64,000 bases of DNA from Aptenodytes patagonicus (Eukaryota > Chordata > Aves > Sphenisciformes > Spheniscidae): positions 124,001 to 188,000 of the forward strand of contig NW_027472023.1 of assembly GCF_965638725.1 (NCBI RefSeq), written 5' to 3'. Under the pieces are notes generated by a model. That model searched no databases, was not told the DNA's origin, and saw only the letters and a program-made list of their open reading frames with translations. The position numbers were made by a program, and so were the translations under genes. This document shows, one piece after another, positions 19,556 to 32,284 of this stretch. How positions within the stretch are numbered: the first letter of the stretch is position 1; each line of letters opens with the position of its first letter.

Positions 19556-19689
19556 GGCTGGGGGGGCATTAATGGGGGGTGGGGGGTGGGGGTGGGGGAT
19601 GTTTACCGGGGGATGCATGCAGGGACTTAGCAGCGGCTCAGCCACCAGTAACATCAACAGTGCCCCCTGGGACCTGTCCTGCCGAGGTC

Positions 19690-21084
19690 GGGCGCAGTCC
19701 CAGGGGGTCCCGATCCCAGGCTTGCTCTGGCCCTGTGTGGGGGTTAGGGGATGTGCGAGGCTGGGAGCTCATGGCTGAGGCTCGCGGGTCTTTGGGGCCG
19801 TCATCAGGGTCTCTGCAGCTGGTCAGAGCATGGGCTCAGTTGCGCTGTTGGGGTCGGTTCAGGTTGGGGGTGCTGGGGCTGTGGTGCCGCTCGCAGTCAG
19901 GGATGAGCGAGGGGGGAGTTTCGGGGATGGGTTAATAGGGGTAATAAGGGCTTCCGCCTTTGGGGTCCAACTTTGCCTCTGAGCCCAAACAGCCCCCGGG
20001 TGGCCGTGGTGTTAGCAACTTAGTCGTAATTGCTTTCAAACGAGATGAAGCTAAACGAGGAGCATTTAGGAAAACCTCTACAAGAGCTGACATGGGTGCA
20101 AACGTTTGTAAAAAGGACGTGGGTTAAGGAATGGGAGAAGAAAGCGTATTTTAGTCTACTTGCACCAAGACTAAATGGGAAAGGTCTCTCTCTGCCGCCT
20201 ATATTAAATTTCCTGCTAAGCGCAGGGGAGAAAACGTCTACATGGAATTAATACATGCATTTCGTTGCTGACAACAGTCAACCATCCTTTAACGAATCTA
20301 CCTTCTTAGAGACGATCTTAATAGTCAGAGGGGCAAGACAGTTACCCTCTTCTATCCTGAAGAGAAGGTACCCAGGGAAGATATTTGCCTCAGTAGACAG
20401 AAACGTCTCCCAGCCGGGAACGGATGCTTCATGATGTTATTGAAATTATTACTTTCTTTTCAAAAGTAAAGACAGTCAGAAAGTGACAACGTAGAGTTGA
20501 ATGGAATACGGGAAATGTCTGTATATATAAGCGTATATATAAGAGGGGAGGGAGAGAGGGAGAGAGAGAGAGAGTTTGTATTCTCAGAGGAGTTTTAACA
20601 TTACATTTAAGCATCACTGTGAAGCATCGCTCATGTTTTTTTTCTCATGGCCGAAGACTCTGACCCTTTGTCAAGAATTTTTCTTTCCCGCTGGGCTACT
20701 TCACTCAGCTCTTCAGGAGCAGCTTCCCGCTAAGGATTAAAGCAAGATGAACCTTCCCCCTAGAGGCTGTGATAGATCCTGCAGCAGCATTTGCTAAAGA
20801 AAATGTGAGTTGTGAGAAATAGAGTGATGACTCTTTTGGCAATAATGCAAGAAATGGACCTTTCAGGACGGTGTAAAGGTAATGAGGCCACTCAGAACTG
20901 TTGCAGGGCAAATTTGCCGTTGTGTATTTTAATGGAAGCACATGAAGTCTTGTACCTTCTGGGATCGTGTGGCTGTGTTGGGGCAGTGCTTAGGGCACTG
21001 TGAATGAATCCAAACCCAATGTTTAACAGCCTGGAGGTTTTTTGAGCAGATCATGATGCAAGTGACGCGCTCCCGTTCTGATCA
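19690..21084. other. Unassigned segment, copy B
   Basis: Same content as 1-1,395, with about three substitutions. No gene, splice-consistent exon or RNA gene was recognised. Confidence 0.5.
20519..20575. repeat. TA and GA microsatellite, copy B
   Basis: Same composition as 830-886. Confidence 0.85.
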
Positions 21085-21487
21085 TTCTGATGTTAAAGGA
21101 AGTCTTTGACGGAAAGAATGAGCAAGCGCAAGTCTCAGAAATTACAGACTGACACGGACAAAGGATTCTTAAACCAGCCTTCAAAGAAGCTGCAAAAGGA
21201 GGGGAAGGTTCACCATTTTGTTACTAATAATGAAGCAAAATCCTCTGTCGGGGAGTGTCTTTACGGGATGCTCCAAACCAAGATGTGGAGCTACTTACAG
21301 CCCACAGCACCTTTTGCCACATTGGTGTGCTCTCAGAGTTTATAAAGAGCTGTAACCAGAGCTTCCCCAGAGCTGTCAGAGCCCGGCCTGTGGACGTGAA
21401 CACTTCAGACTCGGCAAGGATTTGGAAAACCGGAGATAGGGGTGTGTTTGAAACTACAGGATCTGCGCCTCTGCTCCAAAAGGGAGG
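21085..21487 (+). pseudogene. Polinton/Maverick integrase fragment (copy B)
   Basis: Two overlapping frames give a Polinton integrase core: [24 protein letters not shown] and MLQTKMWSYL in one frame. After a one-base shift follow LTAHSTFCHIGVLSEFIKS and RPVDVNTSDSARIWK, matching the end of the rve domain and the linker to the chromodomain. The match stops at about 21,487, next to a CR1 sliver. The last 140 bases are the reverse complement of the 3' flank of the minus-strand Polinton block at 31,205-31,345, so two pieces of related elements lie in opposite orientation. Frameshifted and truncated. Confidence 0.7.
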
Positions 21488-21525
21488 CCAGAAAGCCAAC
21501 CGTATCCTGGGCTGCATCAAAAGAA

Positions 21526-24500
21526 GTTGGGTGTTGCAGTTCCAGGTGCAGGGAATGGTGAGGGAAGAAACAGGAAGAGCCAGCAGATCGACACCTGGCT
21601 CTGAGCCCGGTGTCACCGGCAGAATTTTTTGGGTTTTGAGCATGGGTCGGCTTACATGACACCAGGCCTGCTGGCGACAGACAGGGTACACCTGTCTCAA
21701 AGCGGGGGGGAAATGAACTTGGCGCAGGATTTAGCAGGGCTCACTGAAGGAGCTTTAAACTAGATGTGAATGGGGAAGGAGATAAAACCAGGCTTGCTAG
21801 AGGTAAGCCTGGGGTCGACACGCCAATGTTTGAGGTTGATGGTGTGCTAGCGAGTCCTTTGGTCTGCCGTCTCAGTGGAGCTAGGGGGATGGAGAGCCAT
21901 TCGACAGCAAAGACACAAGGGTTATTGATGTGTTAGAAACCATGGAAGCGCCTGGGAATGGTCACGTAGGAATTAGGGCTTCTCTCCCAAAAACGGTGGC
22001 GGGATCAAGAGCCCGGCTTGAAGTTCATCTACACCAGTGCACGCAGCGTGGGCAACAAACAGGAGGAGCTGGAAGGCACTGTGCAGCGGGAAAACTATGG
22101 TATTGCTGCCATCACAGAAACATGGCGGGATGACTCGCACACCTGGAGTGCTGCAATGGATGGCTATAAACTCTTCGGAAGGGATAGGCAAGGAAGGAGA
22201 GGCAGTGGGGTAGCCCTGTATGTTAGGGAGCGTTTTGACTGTCTAGAGCTTGATGATGGTGACGATAGGGTTGAGTGTTTATGGGTAAGAACCAGGGGGA
22301 AGGCCAGCAAGGCAGCTATCGTGGTGGGAGTCTGTTACAGACCACCCAACCAGGATGAAGAGGCAGATGAAATATTCTATAAGCAGCTGGGAGAAGTCTC
22401 ACAATCGCTAGCCCTTGTTCTCGTGGGGAACGTCAACTTACCAGATGTCTGCTGGAAATACAGTGCAGCAGAGAAGAAACAGTCCAGGTGGAAGACAACT
22501 TCCTGACACAGCTGGTGAGGGAGCCAACTAGGGAAGGCGCCCCGCTGGACCTGTTGTTTACGAACAGAGAAGGGCTTGTGGGTGACGTGGTGGTTGGAGG
22601 CCGTCTTGGGCGTAGCGATCACGACATGATAGAGGTTTCCATTCTTGTAGAAGGCAGGAGGGGGGGTTAGCAGAACTGCTACTTTGGACTTCCAGAGGGC
22701 GGACTTTGGCCTGTTTAGGGGCCTGGTTGACAGAGTCCCTTGGGAGGCAGTCCCGAAGGGCAAAGGATCCCTCTTCAAGAAGGCAATCTTAAAGGTGCAG
22801 GAGCAGGCCATCCCCGTGTGCCGAAAGATGAGCCGACAGGGAAGACGACCGGCCTGGCTGAACAGAGAACTTTGGCTGGAACTCAGGGAAAAAAAAGAGA
22901 GTTTATGACCTTTGGAAGAAGGGGCAGGCAACTCAGGAGGACTACAAGGGTGTCGTGAGGTTATGCAGGGAGAAAATTAGAAGGGCCAAAGCCCAGCTAG
23001 AACTTAATCTGGCTACTGCTGTAAAAGACAATAAAAAGTGTTTCTATAAATACATTAGCAACAAGAGGAGGGCTAAAGAGAATCTCCGTCCTTTATTGGA
23101 TGGGGGGGGAGGGGGAACGTAGTGACAAAGGATGAGGAAAAGGCTGAGGTACGCAATGCCTTCTTTGCCTCAGTCTTTAATAGTAAGACCGGTTGTTCTC
23201 CGGGTACCCAGCCCCCTGAGCTCGCAGGCAGGGGCAGGGAGCAGAATAAAGCCCCCGTAATCCAAGGGGAAATGGTTAGCGACCTGCTACACCACTTCGA
23301 CACACACGCACACAAGTCTATGGGGCCAGATGGGAGCCACCCAAGGGTACCGAGAGAGCTGGCGGAAGTGCTCACCAAGCCACTTTCAACCATCTATCAG
23401 CAGTCCTGGCTAACCGGGGAGGTCCCAGTTGACTCGAGGTCAGCAAATGTGACGCCCATCTACAGGAAGGGCCGGAAGGAGGATCCGGGGAACTACAGGC
23501 CTGTCAGCCTGACCTCAGTGCCAGGGAAGGTTATGGAGCAGATCATCTTGAGTGCCATCACGTGGCACATGCAGGACAAGGAGGCGGTCAGGCCCAGTCA
23601 GCACGGGTTTATGAAAGGCAGGTCCTGCTTGACTAACCTGATCTCCTTCTATCACAAGGTGACGCGCTTAGTGGATGAGGGAAAGGCTGCGGATGTTGTC
23701 TACCCAGACTTTAGTAAAGCCTTTGACACCATTTCCCACAGCATTCTCCTGGAGAAACTGGCTGCTCATGACTTGGACAGGCGTACGCTTCGCTGGGTTA
23801 AAAAACTGGCTGGATGGCCGAGCCCAAAGGGTTGTGGTGAATGGAGTTCAAGCCAGTCGGCGGCCGGTCACAAGTGGTGCTCCCCAGGGCTCAGTAGTGG
23901 GGCCAGTTCTGTTTAATATCTTCATCAACTCTCTGGACGAGGGGATGGAGTGCACCCTCAGTCACTTTGCAGACGACAGCAAGTTGGGCGGGAGTGTTGA
24001 TCTGCTCGAGGGTAGGAAGGTTCTGCAGAGGGACCTGGACAGGCTGGCTCGATGGGCCGAGGCCAGTTGTATGAAGTTCAACGAGGCCAAGTGCCGGGTC
24101 CTGCCCTTGGGTCACAACAACCCCATGCAGCGCTACAGGCTTGGGGAAGAGCGGCTGGAAAGCTGCCTAGCGGAAAAGGACCTGGGGGTGTTGGTCGACA
24201 GCCGGCTGAACATGAGCCGGCAGTGTGCCCAGGTGGCCAAGGCGGCCAAGAGCATCCTGGCTTGCGTCAGAAATAGCGTGGCCAGCAGGAGTAGGGAAGT
24301 GATTGTGCCCCTGTACTCGGCACTGGTGAGGCCACACCTCGAACAGTGTGTGTTCAGTTTCGGGCCCCTCACTACAAGAAGGCTATTGAGGTGCTGGAGC
24401 GTGTCCAGAGAAGGGCAACGAGGCTGGTGAAGGGTCTGGAGAACAAGTTCTATGAGGAGCGGCTGAGGGAACTGGGGTTGTGTAGCCTGGAGACAAGGAG

Positions 24501-24860
24501 GCCGAGGGGAGACCTTATTGCGCTCTACAACTACCTGAAAGGAGGTTGGAGTGAGGTGGGTGTCGGTCTCTTCTCCCAAGTAAGAAGCGATAGGACAAGA
24601 GGAAACAGCCTCAGGTTGCGCCAGGGGAGGTTTAGATTGGACATGAGGAAGATTTTGTTTACAGAAAGAGTGGTTAAACATTGGAACAGGCTGCCCAGGG
24701 AAGAGCTGGAGTCATCCTCTCCGGAGGTATTGAAAAGACGTGGAGGTGTGGCGCTTAGGGACATGGTTTAGTGGTGGACTTGGCAGTGTTAGGCTAATGG
24801 TTGGACTTGATGATCTTAAAGCTCCTTTGCAACCTAAATGACTCCATGATTCTATGATTC
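21526..24860 (+). mobile_element. Long CR1 LINE (copy B)
   Basis: It starts within the CR1 5' region, covers endonuclease and reverse transcriptase, and ends with CR1's short ATTCTATG repeats at about 24,850. A CR1 sliver (21,488-21,525, encoding KANRILGCIKRS) lies just upstream. CR1 is the dominant LINE of birds and other sauropsids. The element is in the interval deleted from copy A. Confidence 0.85.
22018..24771 (+). pseudogene. CR1 ORF2: endonuclease plus reverse transcriptase, broken (copy B)
   Basis: The N-terminal endonuclease is at 22,018-22,506 (SARSVGNKQEEL, ITETW, GRRGSGVALYVRE, VCYRPP) and continues after a frameshift with DLLFTNRE and RSDHDMIE at 22,488-22,670. Reverse transcriptase follows at 23,122-23,916 ([43 protein letters not shown]). 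After another shift come [20 protein letters not shown] and the catalytic FADDSKL block at 23,675-24,430, and a last shift leads to the C-terminal part at 24,346-24,771. At least five frameshifts or stops (near 22,490, 22,670, 22,905, 23,800 and 24,350) inactivate it. Catalytic DD is still present. Confidence 0.85.
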
Positions 24861-25455
24861 TCAGTGCGGCCAGCAGGTGGAGGGAGGTGATTCTGCCCCT
24901 CTACTCTGCTCTGGTGAGACCCCACCCGCAGTACCGTGTCCAGCTCTGGAGTCCTCAGTACAGGAAAGACATGGAGCTGTTGGAGCAGGTCCAGAGGAGG
25001 GCCACAAAAATGATCAGAGGGATGGAACACCTCTGCTATGAAGAAAGGCTGAGAGAATTGGGGCTGTTCAGCCTGGAGAAGAGGAGGCTCCGGGGAGACC
25101 TTATTGCAGCCTTTCAATACTGAAAGGGGGCTTATAAGAAAGATGGGGACAGGCTTTTTAGTAGGGCCTGCAGCGATAGGGCCAGGGGTAATGGTATTAA
25201 ACTAAAAGAAGGTAGATTCAGACTAGGTATATGGAAGAAATTTTTTATGCTGAGGGTGGTGAAACACTGGCACAGGTTGCCCGGAGAGGCTGTAGATGCC
25301 CCATCCCTGAAAACATTCAAGGTCAGGCTGGACGGGGCTTTGAGCAACCTGGTCTAGTTGAAGAAGTCCCTGCTCATTGCAGGGCGGGGTTGGACTAGAT
25401 GACCTTTAAAGGTCCTTTCCAAGCCAAACCATTCTATGATTCGATGGTTCTATGA
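24861..25455 (+). mobile_element. Second CR1 3' fragment (copy B)
   Basis: Same as 1,880-2,474, with single-base differences (for example ATGCTG for ATGATG near 25,250). Confidence 0.88.
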
Positions 25456-25807
25456 AAACAAACCTCTGCTACAGCACCAATATTGGGCCGGAAACTGGAA
25501 AAATACCCAACCAGGATACCACTGGGAAGAGCAAACCAAAGAAAGCCACGAAGTGGGCAAACTCATCATGGAAGGGTTTCCTGTGCTCAGTGCCACTGAC
25601 TGGATTTAGTTTTCCCTGTGAATCCTTCCCAGTTCCCTTTCTATGTTCTTCTTCTGTGTCACCACTCCTTTTTGGGGAGGAAACAACTCCCCCCCTCAGC
25701 CTCCACCTTTTTTGGGGAAAGAGCTCCCCACCATGGCCCTCCACCCAGACTGTGGTGGGGGGAAGAACTCCCTTCCGTCGCACTCCCTTGTAAATGCTCC
25801 CCCGGCC
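25456..25807. other. Unassigned segment before the DCTN2-like exon (copy B)
   Basis: Same content as 2,475-2,826. Confidence 0.4.
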
Positions 25808-25843
25808 ACGTCTGACCCCAAGTATGGCGACCTGCCCGGCATT
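25808..25843 (+). pseudogene. DCTN2-like exon 1 fragment, start codon lost (copy B)
   Basis: Identical to 2,827-2,862, with ACG in place of ATG and the same GTGAGT donor. Confidence 0.5.
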
Positions 25844-25910
25844 GTGAGTGCAGGGCCTGGCCAGGGACCGGGCCAGGGGGATTCTGGAGGAAGCAGGACC
25901 TTGGGGGGAG

Positions 25911-26401
25911 CAGGTGCCTGGGGTACCTGGAAGGAGTGGGCTGTCTGGGGGGAACTGATGGGATCAGGAGGGTATGGGTGGGGGAGGTAAAGGGGTCGGG
26001 GGTGTTGGGAGAGAGCTAAGATGATGGGGGTGTCTGGGGAGAAGTGAAGGCAATGGAGGGTGTGCAGGGGGGAAGTGAGGAGATGGAGGGAGTCTGAGGG
26101 GAACTCAAAGGATTGGAGGTGTCTGGAGGGGGGAACTGAAGGGATCAGGGTCTTCTGAGGGGGTAACTGAGGGGATCGGGGTCTTGTGGGGGAAACTGAG
26201 GTGACCAGTGGCATTTAGGGGGCATTTGAGTAGATTGAAGACATCCGAGCGGGAGAGCTGGGATGCCTGGAAGGGTAACTGAGGGTATCGGGGCTGTCCG
26301 GGGGGAAGCAGAGGCATCTTTGGGGCTGAGGTTTCTGGGGTTAACTGAGGGGATCGGGGGCACTGAGTGGGTGACAGAGGGGATGAAGGGTACCCTGGGC
26401 A
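25911..26401. repeat. Degenerate G-rich minisatellite (copy B)
   Basis: Same repeat as 2,930-3,420, with single-base differences. Confidence 0.75.
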
Positions 26402-29252
26402 GGTCCTACAATATAGTGGGTATGGATCTTTTAAGACCCCAGACCGTTAGTACTCCATCGGGCACTTGGCGGCCAAACCATCAGACCCAGAACTCCGTAG
26501 TCTCTATAGATGAAACACCAGCCAAGGGATCCACTACTTTTCTACTACAGGCCACACCTAAATTACCCAAAAATGCCTTGACTCATGTATGACAATATGA
26601 TATTAGCCCTGAAGCCACACTAGGCATAACTACTCTTACTCACGATTTATGACAATGGGGTGTTATTCAGAAAACTCACTCTCCGTGTAACTGCCCTGTG
26701 TGGCCTCTCTGTAAGCCTAACAGTACCGGGCGTTTGATGGTACATTATGGCAAACTGAATGAAAATACTGGACCCTTACCTGCTGCCGTCCCATCTATCA
26801 CGGGTCTTCTTTTCATGATAGAGCAAGCAGCCCACCCTTGGGTGGCTGCCGTGGATGTAAAAGATACATTTTTCATGGTCCCATTACAACCTGAGGATCA
26901 AGAGAGCTTGGCTTTTACTGGGCATGGGATAAAGCATACTTCCACCCCATTACCCCAAGGATGCAAACATAGCCCTACATTGTCACATCAGGCTTTTATT
27001 AGCACGGGGCATTTTAATTGGAGGGGATTCCTCCAGTGAGGGCCGAAGAATGCGTGGTCACCTCCTAGCCCATCTGGAAGGTAAGGGGATTACCATCCCT
27101 GAAGCTAAATGACAGGGACCTAGCCAGCTGGTTCCCTTTTGACATATAACCTGGCAAGATGGCAGGCGATGTACTCCCCCTGATACCCTGCAGCAAATAT
27201 CCCAGCTAAACTCACCCTCCAATAAGAAGGAGCTCCGACAAGGAATGCAGGATTCTGGCGAGACCATATTCCAGGGCTTACTATAACTGCCCAACCCTCA
27301 TACGATCTGTTGAAGAAGCACGCTACCTGGGAATGGACAATTACTCATAAAGAAGCGCTTTGTTTGTGAAGACACAGTGTTTTAGAGTATCAGGCTATGG
27401 GCCCCGCAGTACCAGGGGCCCCCTTTAGCCTACATATAGGACTCGCAGAAAGACGGTATCAGTGGAGATGGTGGCAATGAGTTGGGCCCAATAAGGCCCA
27501 ATTAACTCCCATAGGGTTTGGATCAAAGGGGTAGCAAGGTTCCCAGTCACGCTATTCACTCTGGGAAAAAAAATCACTACTGGCTACTTACCCAGCCCTA
27601 CTAGATACTGAACCCATCACATCAGACACAGCCTTAGAAATTCAGACCCCGTTCCCTATCCTCAAAAGAATCAGAGAGTCTGCTCCCGTTCCTCAGGGAA
27701 TGGCACACGCCAGTACAATTCAGGAAATGACAACGTACACAGCACGTCGCGACTGGGTCGTGAGGGGAACAGGGCTTACAGGGAGCCTGACAGAGTACAG
27801 TATCCAATGGCAAAGGGGTGCCTTGTCACCCCTTGGTACGCTGCCCCCACCCATTCAACATGCACCACCCCCATCCGATTTACAAGAGGATATCGAGGTG
27901 TGGTCTAGTGATGGCTTACAGATGGACCAGCTCACAGGGAAGTGGGAGGGAAGGGCTGCCCCCCTGCAGCCCTCAGACGGGACATCCAAAACACAGGAGA
28001 TAGAGGGATCAGCTCAATTGGCTGAGCTCCAGGTGGCAGTGCTAGCTGCTGGACGGGGTGCCGGCACAATATATACCGATTCCTGTGCGGTACGGGCTGG
28101 GGCCACTCAGTGGCTCCCATACTGGAAAGCTGAAGGATGGAAAACTGAAGAAAGTGAAGTCCGGGGAAAAGAACTAGGGGAAAAGCTATATTTAATAGCT
28201 CGAGCAAAGAAGAATGATGGGAATCTTCTTCGAATAGGGCACGTATCCACACATACGAAGGGCACAGATCTAGGAGCCAGATGGAACCATGAAGCACATT
28301 GCTTTGCTTAAGAACCTAGAAAGAGCAATGCTACTGATCTTCCCCGTAACATATATACTCCCTCCACCTCTGATCGCATGATGCTGGGCTGGTTACGTGA
28401 CAGCTTAGGACTTATGGGTGGCCTGGATCTATCTCGACAAGTGGGCCCCCGAGGGTGGCCGATTTCTAAAGCACAATGCCAAGATTTTGTCGCTAGCTGC
28501 CCTTTTGTACATCGGCCTGAGCCAAATTTTTAGCTGGGCAACAGTGGGCCGACCTGAGAGATGGCAAATAGATTTCAAAGGACCCCTACCCCAACCTCCA
28601 AGTAAATGGGAGTATATTTTAACCGGGGTAGGGATTATTAGCGTTCTAGGTATGGGCTACCCATGCCCTCATTTCACGGGCGGCCACATCACTCTACCAA
28701 TGCAGTCACTGCCTTAAACAATTGACGGACCATGACTGGCAGTCCGATCTGGAAAGCTTTTGATAGCAGCCACAGTGTACCTTCAACTTCAGGCAAAAAA
28801 GATCATCATCAATTATCTGTGGGACAAACCGTCCAGGTTAATCACCTGCAAAAAGGGAGTTTTCCTTGCATATTGCTAACACACCTTCAAAGTGCCATGT
28901 GGAAGGTGCTTGACCACAAGCATCCCAAACTTGCTGGGGATGCTCAACACTGACCTTGAGCTTAATCTGGTATTTGGGCTCTGTACTGAACATCTCGTTT
29001 CCGAGCAGTGGATCTCCAAATCATCCGGTGATTTGATGAATCCAAATGATGAATCCAAACCAATGAAGCTGGTTTTGTGTTTTCTTTCAGGTTACCCCAA
29101 CTGCAACATGGGCAACTGGGAACTCAGATTATCTGCCCGGGATCCTTGGTCCCACGCATAAAGAGGAATTTGAAAAACTCGCAACGAGGAATGGGCATAT
29201 GTCATAACAACTCACAACAGGGGGAAGTGAAGGGGAAAGTCAAATTGTAACA
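26402..29252 (+). pseudogene. Endogenous retrovirus pol remnant (copy B)
   Basis: Same pol remnant and same stop codons as copy A, so it was already defective before the duplication. RT lies at about 26,590-27,520, RNase H at 27,940-28,311 and integrase at 28,418-28,717. Near 29,030 it has GAATCCAAATGATGAATCC repeats absent from A. Confidence 0.8.
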
Positions 29253-29595
29253 GAAAATAGAAGTGGACGTAGTTTAGTGCTGCTTAACACAGCATTAAAG
29301 TATATTCTGTTGGGGGATTGTCGGGATTACTAGCTTTGGTGGTTGTGTATGTATAGGTTCAGTTGATCTTGTAGCGAAACTGGTATGTGAGAGGATGGAA
29401 CGAAGAAGAAGAGAGGACGAGAAATAAAATGGGTTGAAACAAATGGGTTTGGAAATGAAAAAAGATAAGATGTCATGAGCAACTGGGAAGAGCAGAGTTT
29501 AAAAAAAAAGGAACAAAGACGGGGTTATGTCTGGTAATTACAATAATGGGGAATGGCCTTATCCCAGCGATGGAATAGCAATCGCATTATTCAGT

Positions 29596-30024
29596 TTATG
29601 AATAAATGAATAAATTCTGATGAGCTGCCGGGGAGCTCATCAAACAAAAGCTGTCTTTGCTGCGTGTCAGCCTAATTTTTTTACATCCACACCGTTCAAC
29701 GAAATCTTGTCTTGAGAGAACAGATGGCTGCGGAGGGGTCCCAATAGTTCAGTCCTCCTGCTCTGGGCCATCAGTGCTGAGCGTTGCCTCAACCCTCGAA
29801 TGTTCCTGCTGCCCGGCTGGGTCTTTGTGGAGCAGCCCTGTGGAGAAGTGCGCGGACAGCGTGCAAGGGCTGTGATTGAGAGGCGGCTCAAGGAAGCTGC
29901 ACGAGGGGTAGCAGTTTCTGCTCTGGCTTCTCAGTCGGTCCCCCAGCATAACATCCAGCTGGCTGAGAATAGAGGCCAGTGGGTAATTCACGAGACCCAC
30001 GGCCTCACCAGCTCTGAGGTTTGA
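29596..30024 (-). pseudogene. Polinton major-capsid-like protein fragment (copy B)
   Basis: As in copy A, but an extra 5 bp keeps LLGPLRSHLFSQDKISLNGV and DVKKLG in one frame at 29,667-29,760. That makes the match to the capsid segment clearer than in A. Confidence 0.62.
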
Positions 30025-30087
30025 CTGTCAGCTTTTACAATCTTGCAGCAGAGGTACAGAAGGCTGTTGTTCGGATCTATGCAATCT

Positions 30088-30856
30088 TCCCCATTCCCAG
30101 CTATGAAAAAATACCGAGGCGCAGAGATGCAGCCCCACAGTCACCTTCCCAAAGCAAAATAAGGCATGCGTGTTCTGGCCAGTCTTTATTTCAATGCTGA
30201 TTTTGCCAACGTGCTGGCAGTTTACCGGCACGGTAGTGCGGCTTATCCTATGTCGCTGCCATGATCGCGCCGTTATTCCCGCCCGTCAAAACCCAGCGCA
30301 ATACAGAACCGCAGAGCCCCCGATAAGCTGGTGCTCTACAAGATCCATGTGGCGATAGGGTGAGTTTAAACCCTCCAGTGATGGCTGCCACAAAGAGAAA
30401 TTTCTTAGCAGCAACACCCGGAGAAGACCCCAAGATATGTGCCAGATCCCCAGTTGTAGAAAAAGTGTAAGGCTTTTGATCCGTTTTGAGCTTTGTTTTC
30501 CTTACGACGGGGTCATAGGCCAGGCTCACTGCTGGAGAGTTGACAGCTGGAGCTTTGTGGTGGGGGTTAATGAGATGGATCATACCTCCCATCAACATGG
30601 AGAGGGATGGATAATAGCCTTTCTGCAAAGGCTACTGCCCTGTCTCGCCCTGCAGCGCTATTTCAAAGATGGTGTCCTGCTTGATGCTATGCCAGCTCTG
30701 TGGGTACGGTGTTTGCACCAGCCCCACTGTCCACTTCCCGCAGAGTTCCAGGGGCCTCACCAGCTGTATGGGAATGTGCGAGCTGGTGTTTTGTGGGCAG
30801 AGTCTGGCACCGCTGGCATTGCTGGGGAGCGCAATGTAGAAACCCCTGTCTGCCAT
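30088..30856 (-). pseudogene. Polinton structural-type protein next to integrase (copy B)
   Basis: Same as 7,080-7,848, with the ATG at 30,856, internal stop at about 30,632 and the VTVGLHL-type end near 30,110. Confidence 0.62.
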
Positions 30857-30937
30857 CCTTCTTCTTCCCCCACTCCACTGCCAGTCAGGAGATGTCCTGC
30901 ACCTGGGAAGCTCCTACCCTAAATTTCTGGGGCCAGC

Positions 30938-31345
30938 CACGCCACTTCACCAGCAGCTGTTTCTTTCCTCCTTTCCCTTTTGCTGGATGATCTTCTCAAT
31001 TTTGCAGGTCTTGTCCTTGTCAGGATGCACTTTTTGAAGATCTTTGGGGTAAAACTTCCCCCCACTTGCTTCCCAACCATAGTCTCTTAAGCGGTACACA
31101 GGCATCTGTCCCCTTCTCACACTTTCCGCTACGATGAAAATGTCACCTGTGAACGTCTGTTCATAACCTTTCTCAAATCTCTTGGGTTTTTTTAGACACC
31201 CTGACGTGGTCTCCCTTTTGGAGCAGAGGCGCAGATCCTGTAGTTTCAAACACACCCCTATCTCCGGTTTTCCAAACTCTTGACGAGTCTGAAGTGTTCA
31301 CGTCCACAGGCCTGGCTCTGACAGCTCTGGGGAAGCTCTGGTTAC
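30938..31345 (-). pseudogene. Polinton integrase C-terminus with chromodomain (copy B)
   Basis: Same frames and same frameshift as 7,930-8,337; the VKWRGWP core is intact. Confidence 0.78.
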
Positions 31346-31350
31346 AACTC

Positions 31351-31955
31351 TGTGCTGGTTTTGGCTGGGATAGAGTTAAATTTCTTCACGGTACCTCCTA
31401 TGGGGCTGTGTTTTGGATTAGTGCTGGAAAGAGTGTTGGTAACACAGGGATGTTTTCGTTATTGCTGAGCAGTGCTTACGCAGCATCGAGGCCTTTTCTG
31501 CTTCTCACACCAGCCCACCAGCGAACAGGCTGGGGGTGCACAAGAAGATGGGAGGGGGCACAGCCGGGACAGCTGACCCCAACTGACCAAAGGGCTATCC
31601 CCTACCATATGACGTCATGCTGAGCCATAAACCTGGGGGGGGGAGGTTGGCGCGGCGGGAGGCCGCTGCTCGGGGACTGGCTGGGCATCAGTCGGTTGGT
31701 GGTGAGCAATTGTTTTCACTTGCATCACTTGTCTTTCTAGGGTTTTATTTCTCGCTCTTTGTTATCTTCTTTTCCATTACTATAGTAGTATTAGTATTAT
31801 TACTACTGCTATATTTCAATTATTAAACTGTTTTTGTCTCAACCCCTGAGTTTTCTCACTCTTGCCCTTCCAATTCTCTTCCCCCATCCCGCTGCGGGGG
31901 GAGTGAGCGAGCGGCGGTGTGGTGCTTAGTTGCTGGCTGGGGTTAAACCACGACC
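31351..31955 (+). repeat. ERV-L 5' LTR (copy B, provirus 1)
   Basis: Same LTR as 8,343-8,947, with the CRE-type TGACGTCA at about 31,609. Confidence 0.85.
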
Positions 31956-31963
31956 GTCCTTTT

Positions 31964-31981
31964 TGGCACCCGACGTGGGGC
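31964..31981 (+). other. Primer-binding site, tRNA-Lys(1,2) type (copy B, provirus 1)
   Basis: Same 18 bases as 8,956-8,973. Confidence 0.75.
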
Positions 31982-32284
31982 TCAAAGGCTTTGCGATAAT
32001 AACGGAATGACCAGAGCATATTAGAAGGGATTTATATCTGCTAACAGTTGCGGGTCACGGTCTTGATGCATCTGTTCTCGATACTAGTTTATCTGATCTG
32101 CGCCATGCTGGGTTTTTTGCTGTACATGTTGAAGACTGGTGTTGGCTTTTGCAGTTTGCTGTGCTCTGTAGCGATTAGTGATGTTTTGCCTGGGAGATTT
32201 GTTATTAAAACAATGACCTTGAGCTTAATCTAGTATCTCTCATGGAGACAATTAACAGTTATACTTCTTCCTCTGAGAGGTTTT

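Larger units (their letters stand above)
1..19689. repeat. Tandem segmental duplication, copy A (deletion derivative, left end outside window)
   Basis: Position 1 corresponds to 19,690 (copy B) and 58,067 (copy C). From 1 to 1,579 it matches B at a constant offset of 19,689 with about three mismatches. From 1,580 to about 6,060 the offset is 22,981, because 3,292 bp are missing. It then becomes 23,003 and 23,008 through small indels. From about 11.7 kb to 19,689 it instead follows the far end of copy B at offsets 38,368-38,384. Copy A therefore joins the left end of a B-like unit to its right end within the ERV-L and omits the 12-kb insert with the SUN gene. Confidence 0.95.
29568..31345 (-). 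mobile_element. Polinton/Maverick fragment with three gene remnants (copy B)
   Basis: Same block as 6,560-8,337, 5 bp longer near 29,740, where the capsid-like frame is better preserved than in A. Confidence 0.72.

Noticed and set aside
21255-21659. Single 134-codon plus-strand frame as a host gene
   Set aside because: Its first half is the frameshifted Polinton integrase and its second half runs into CR1 sequence, so it is a chance fusion of two dead elements.
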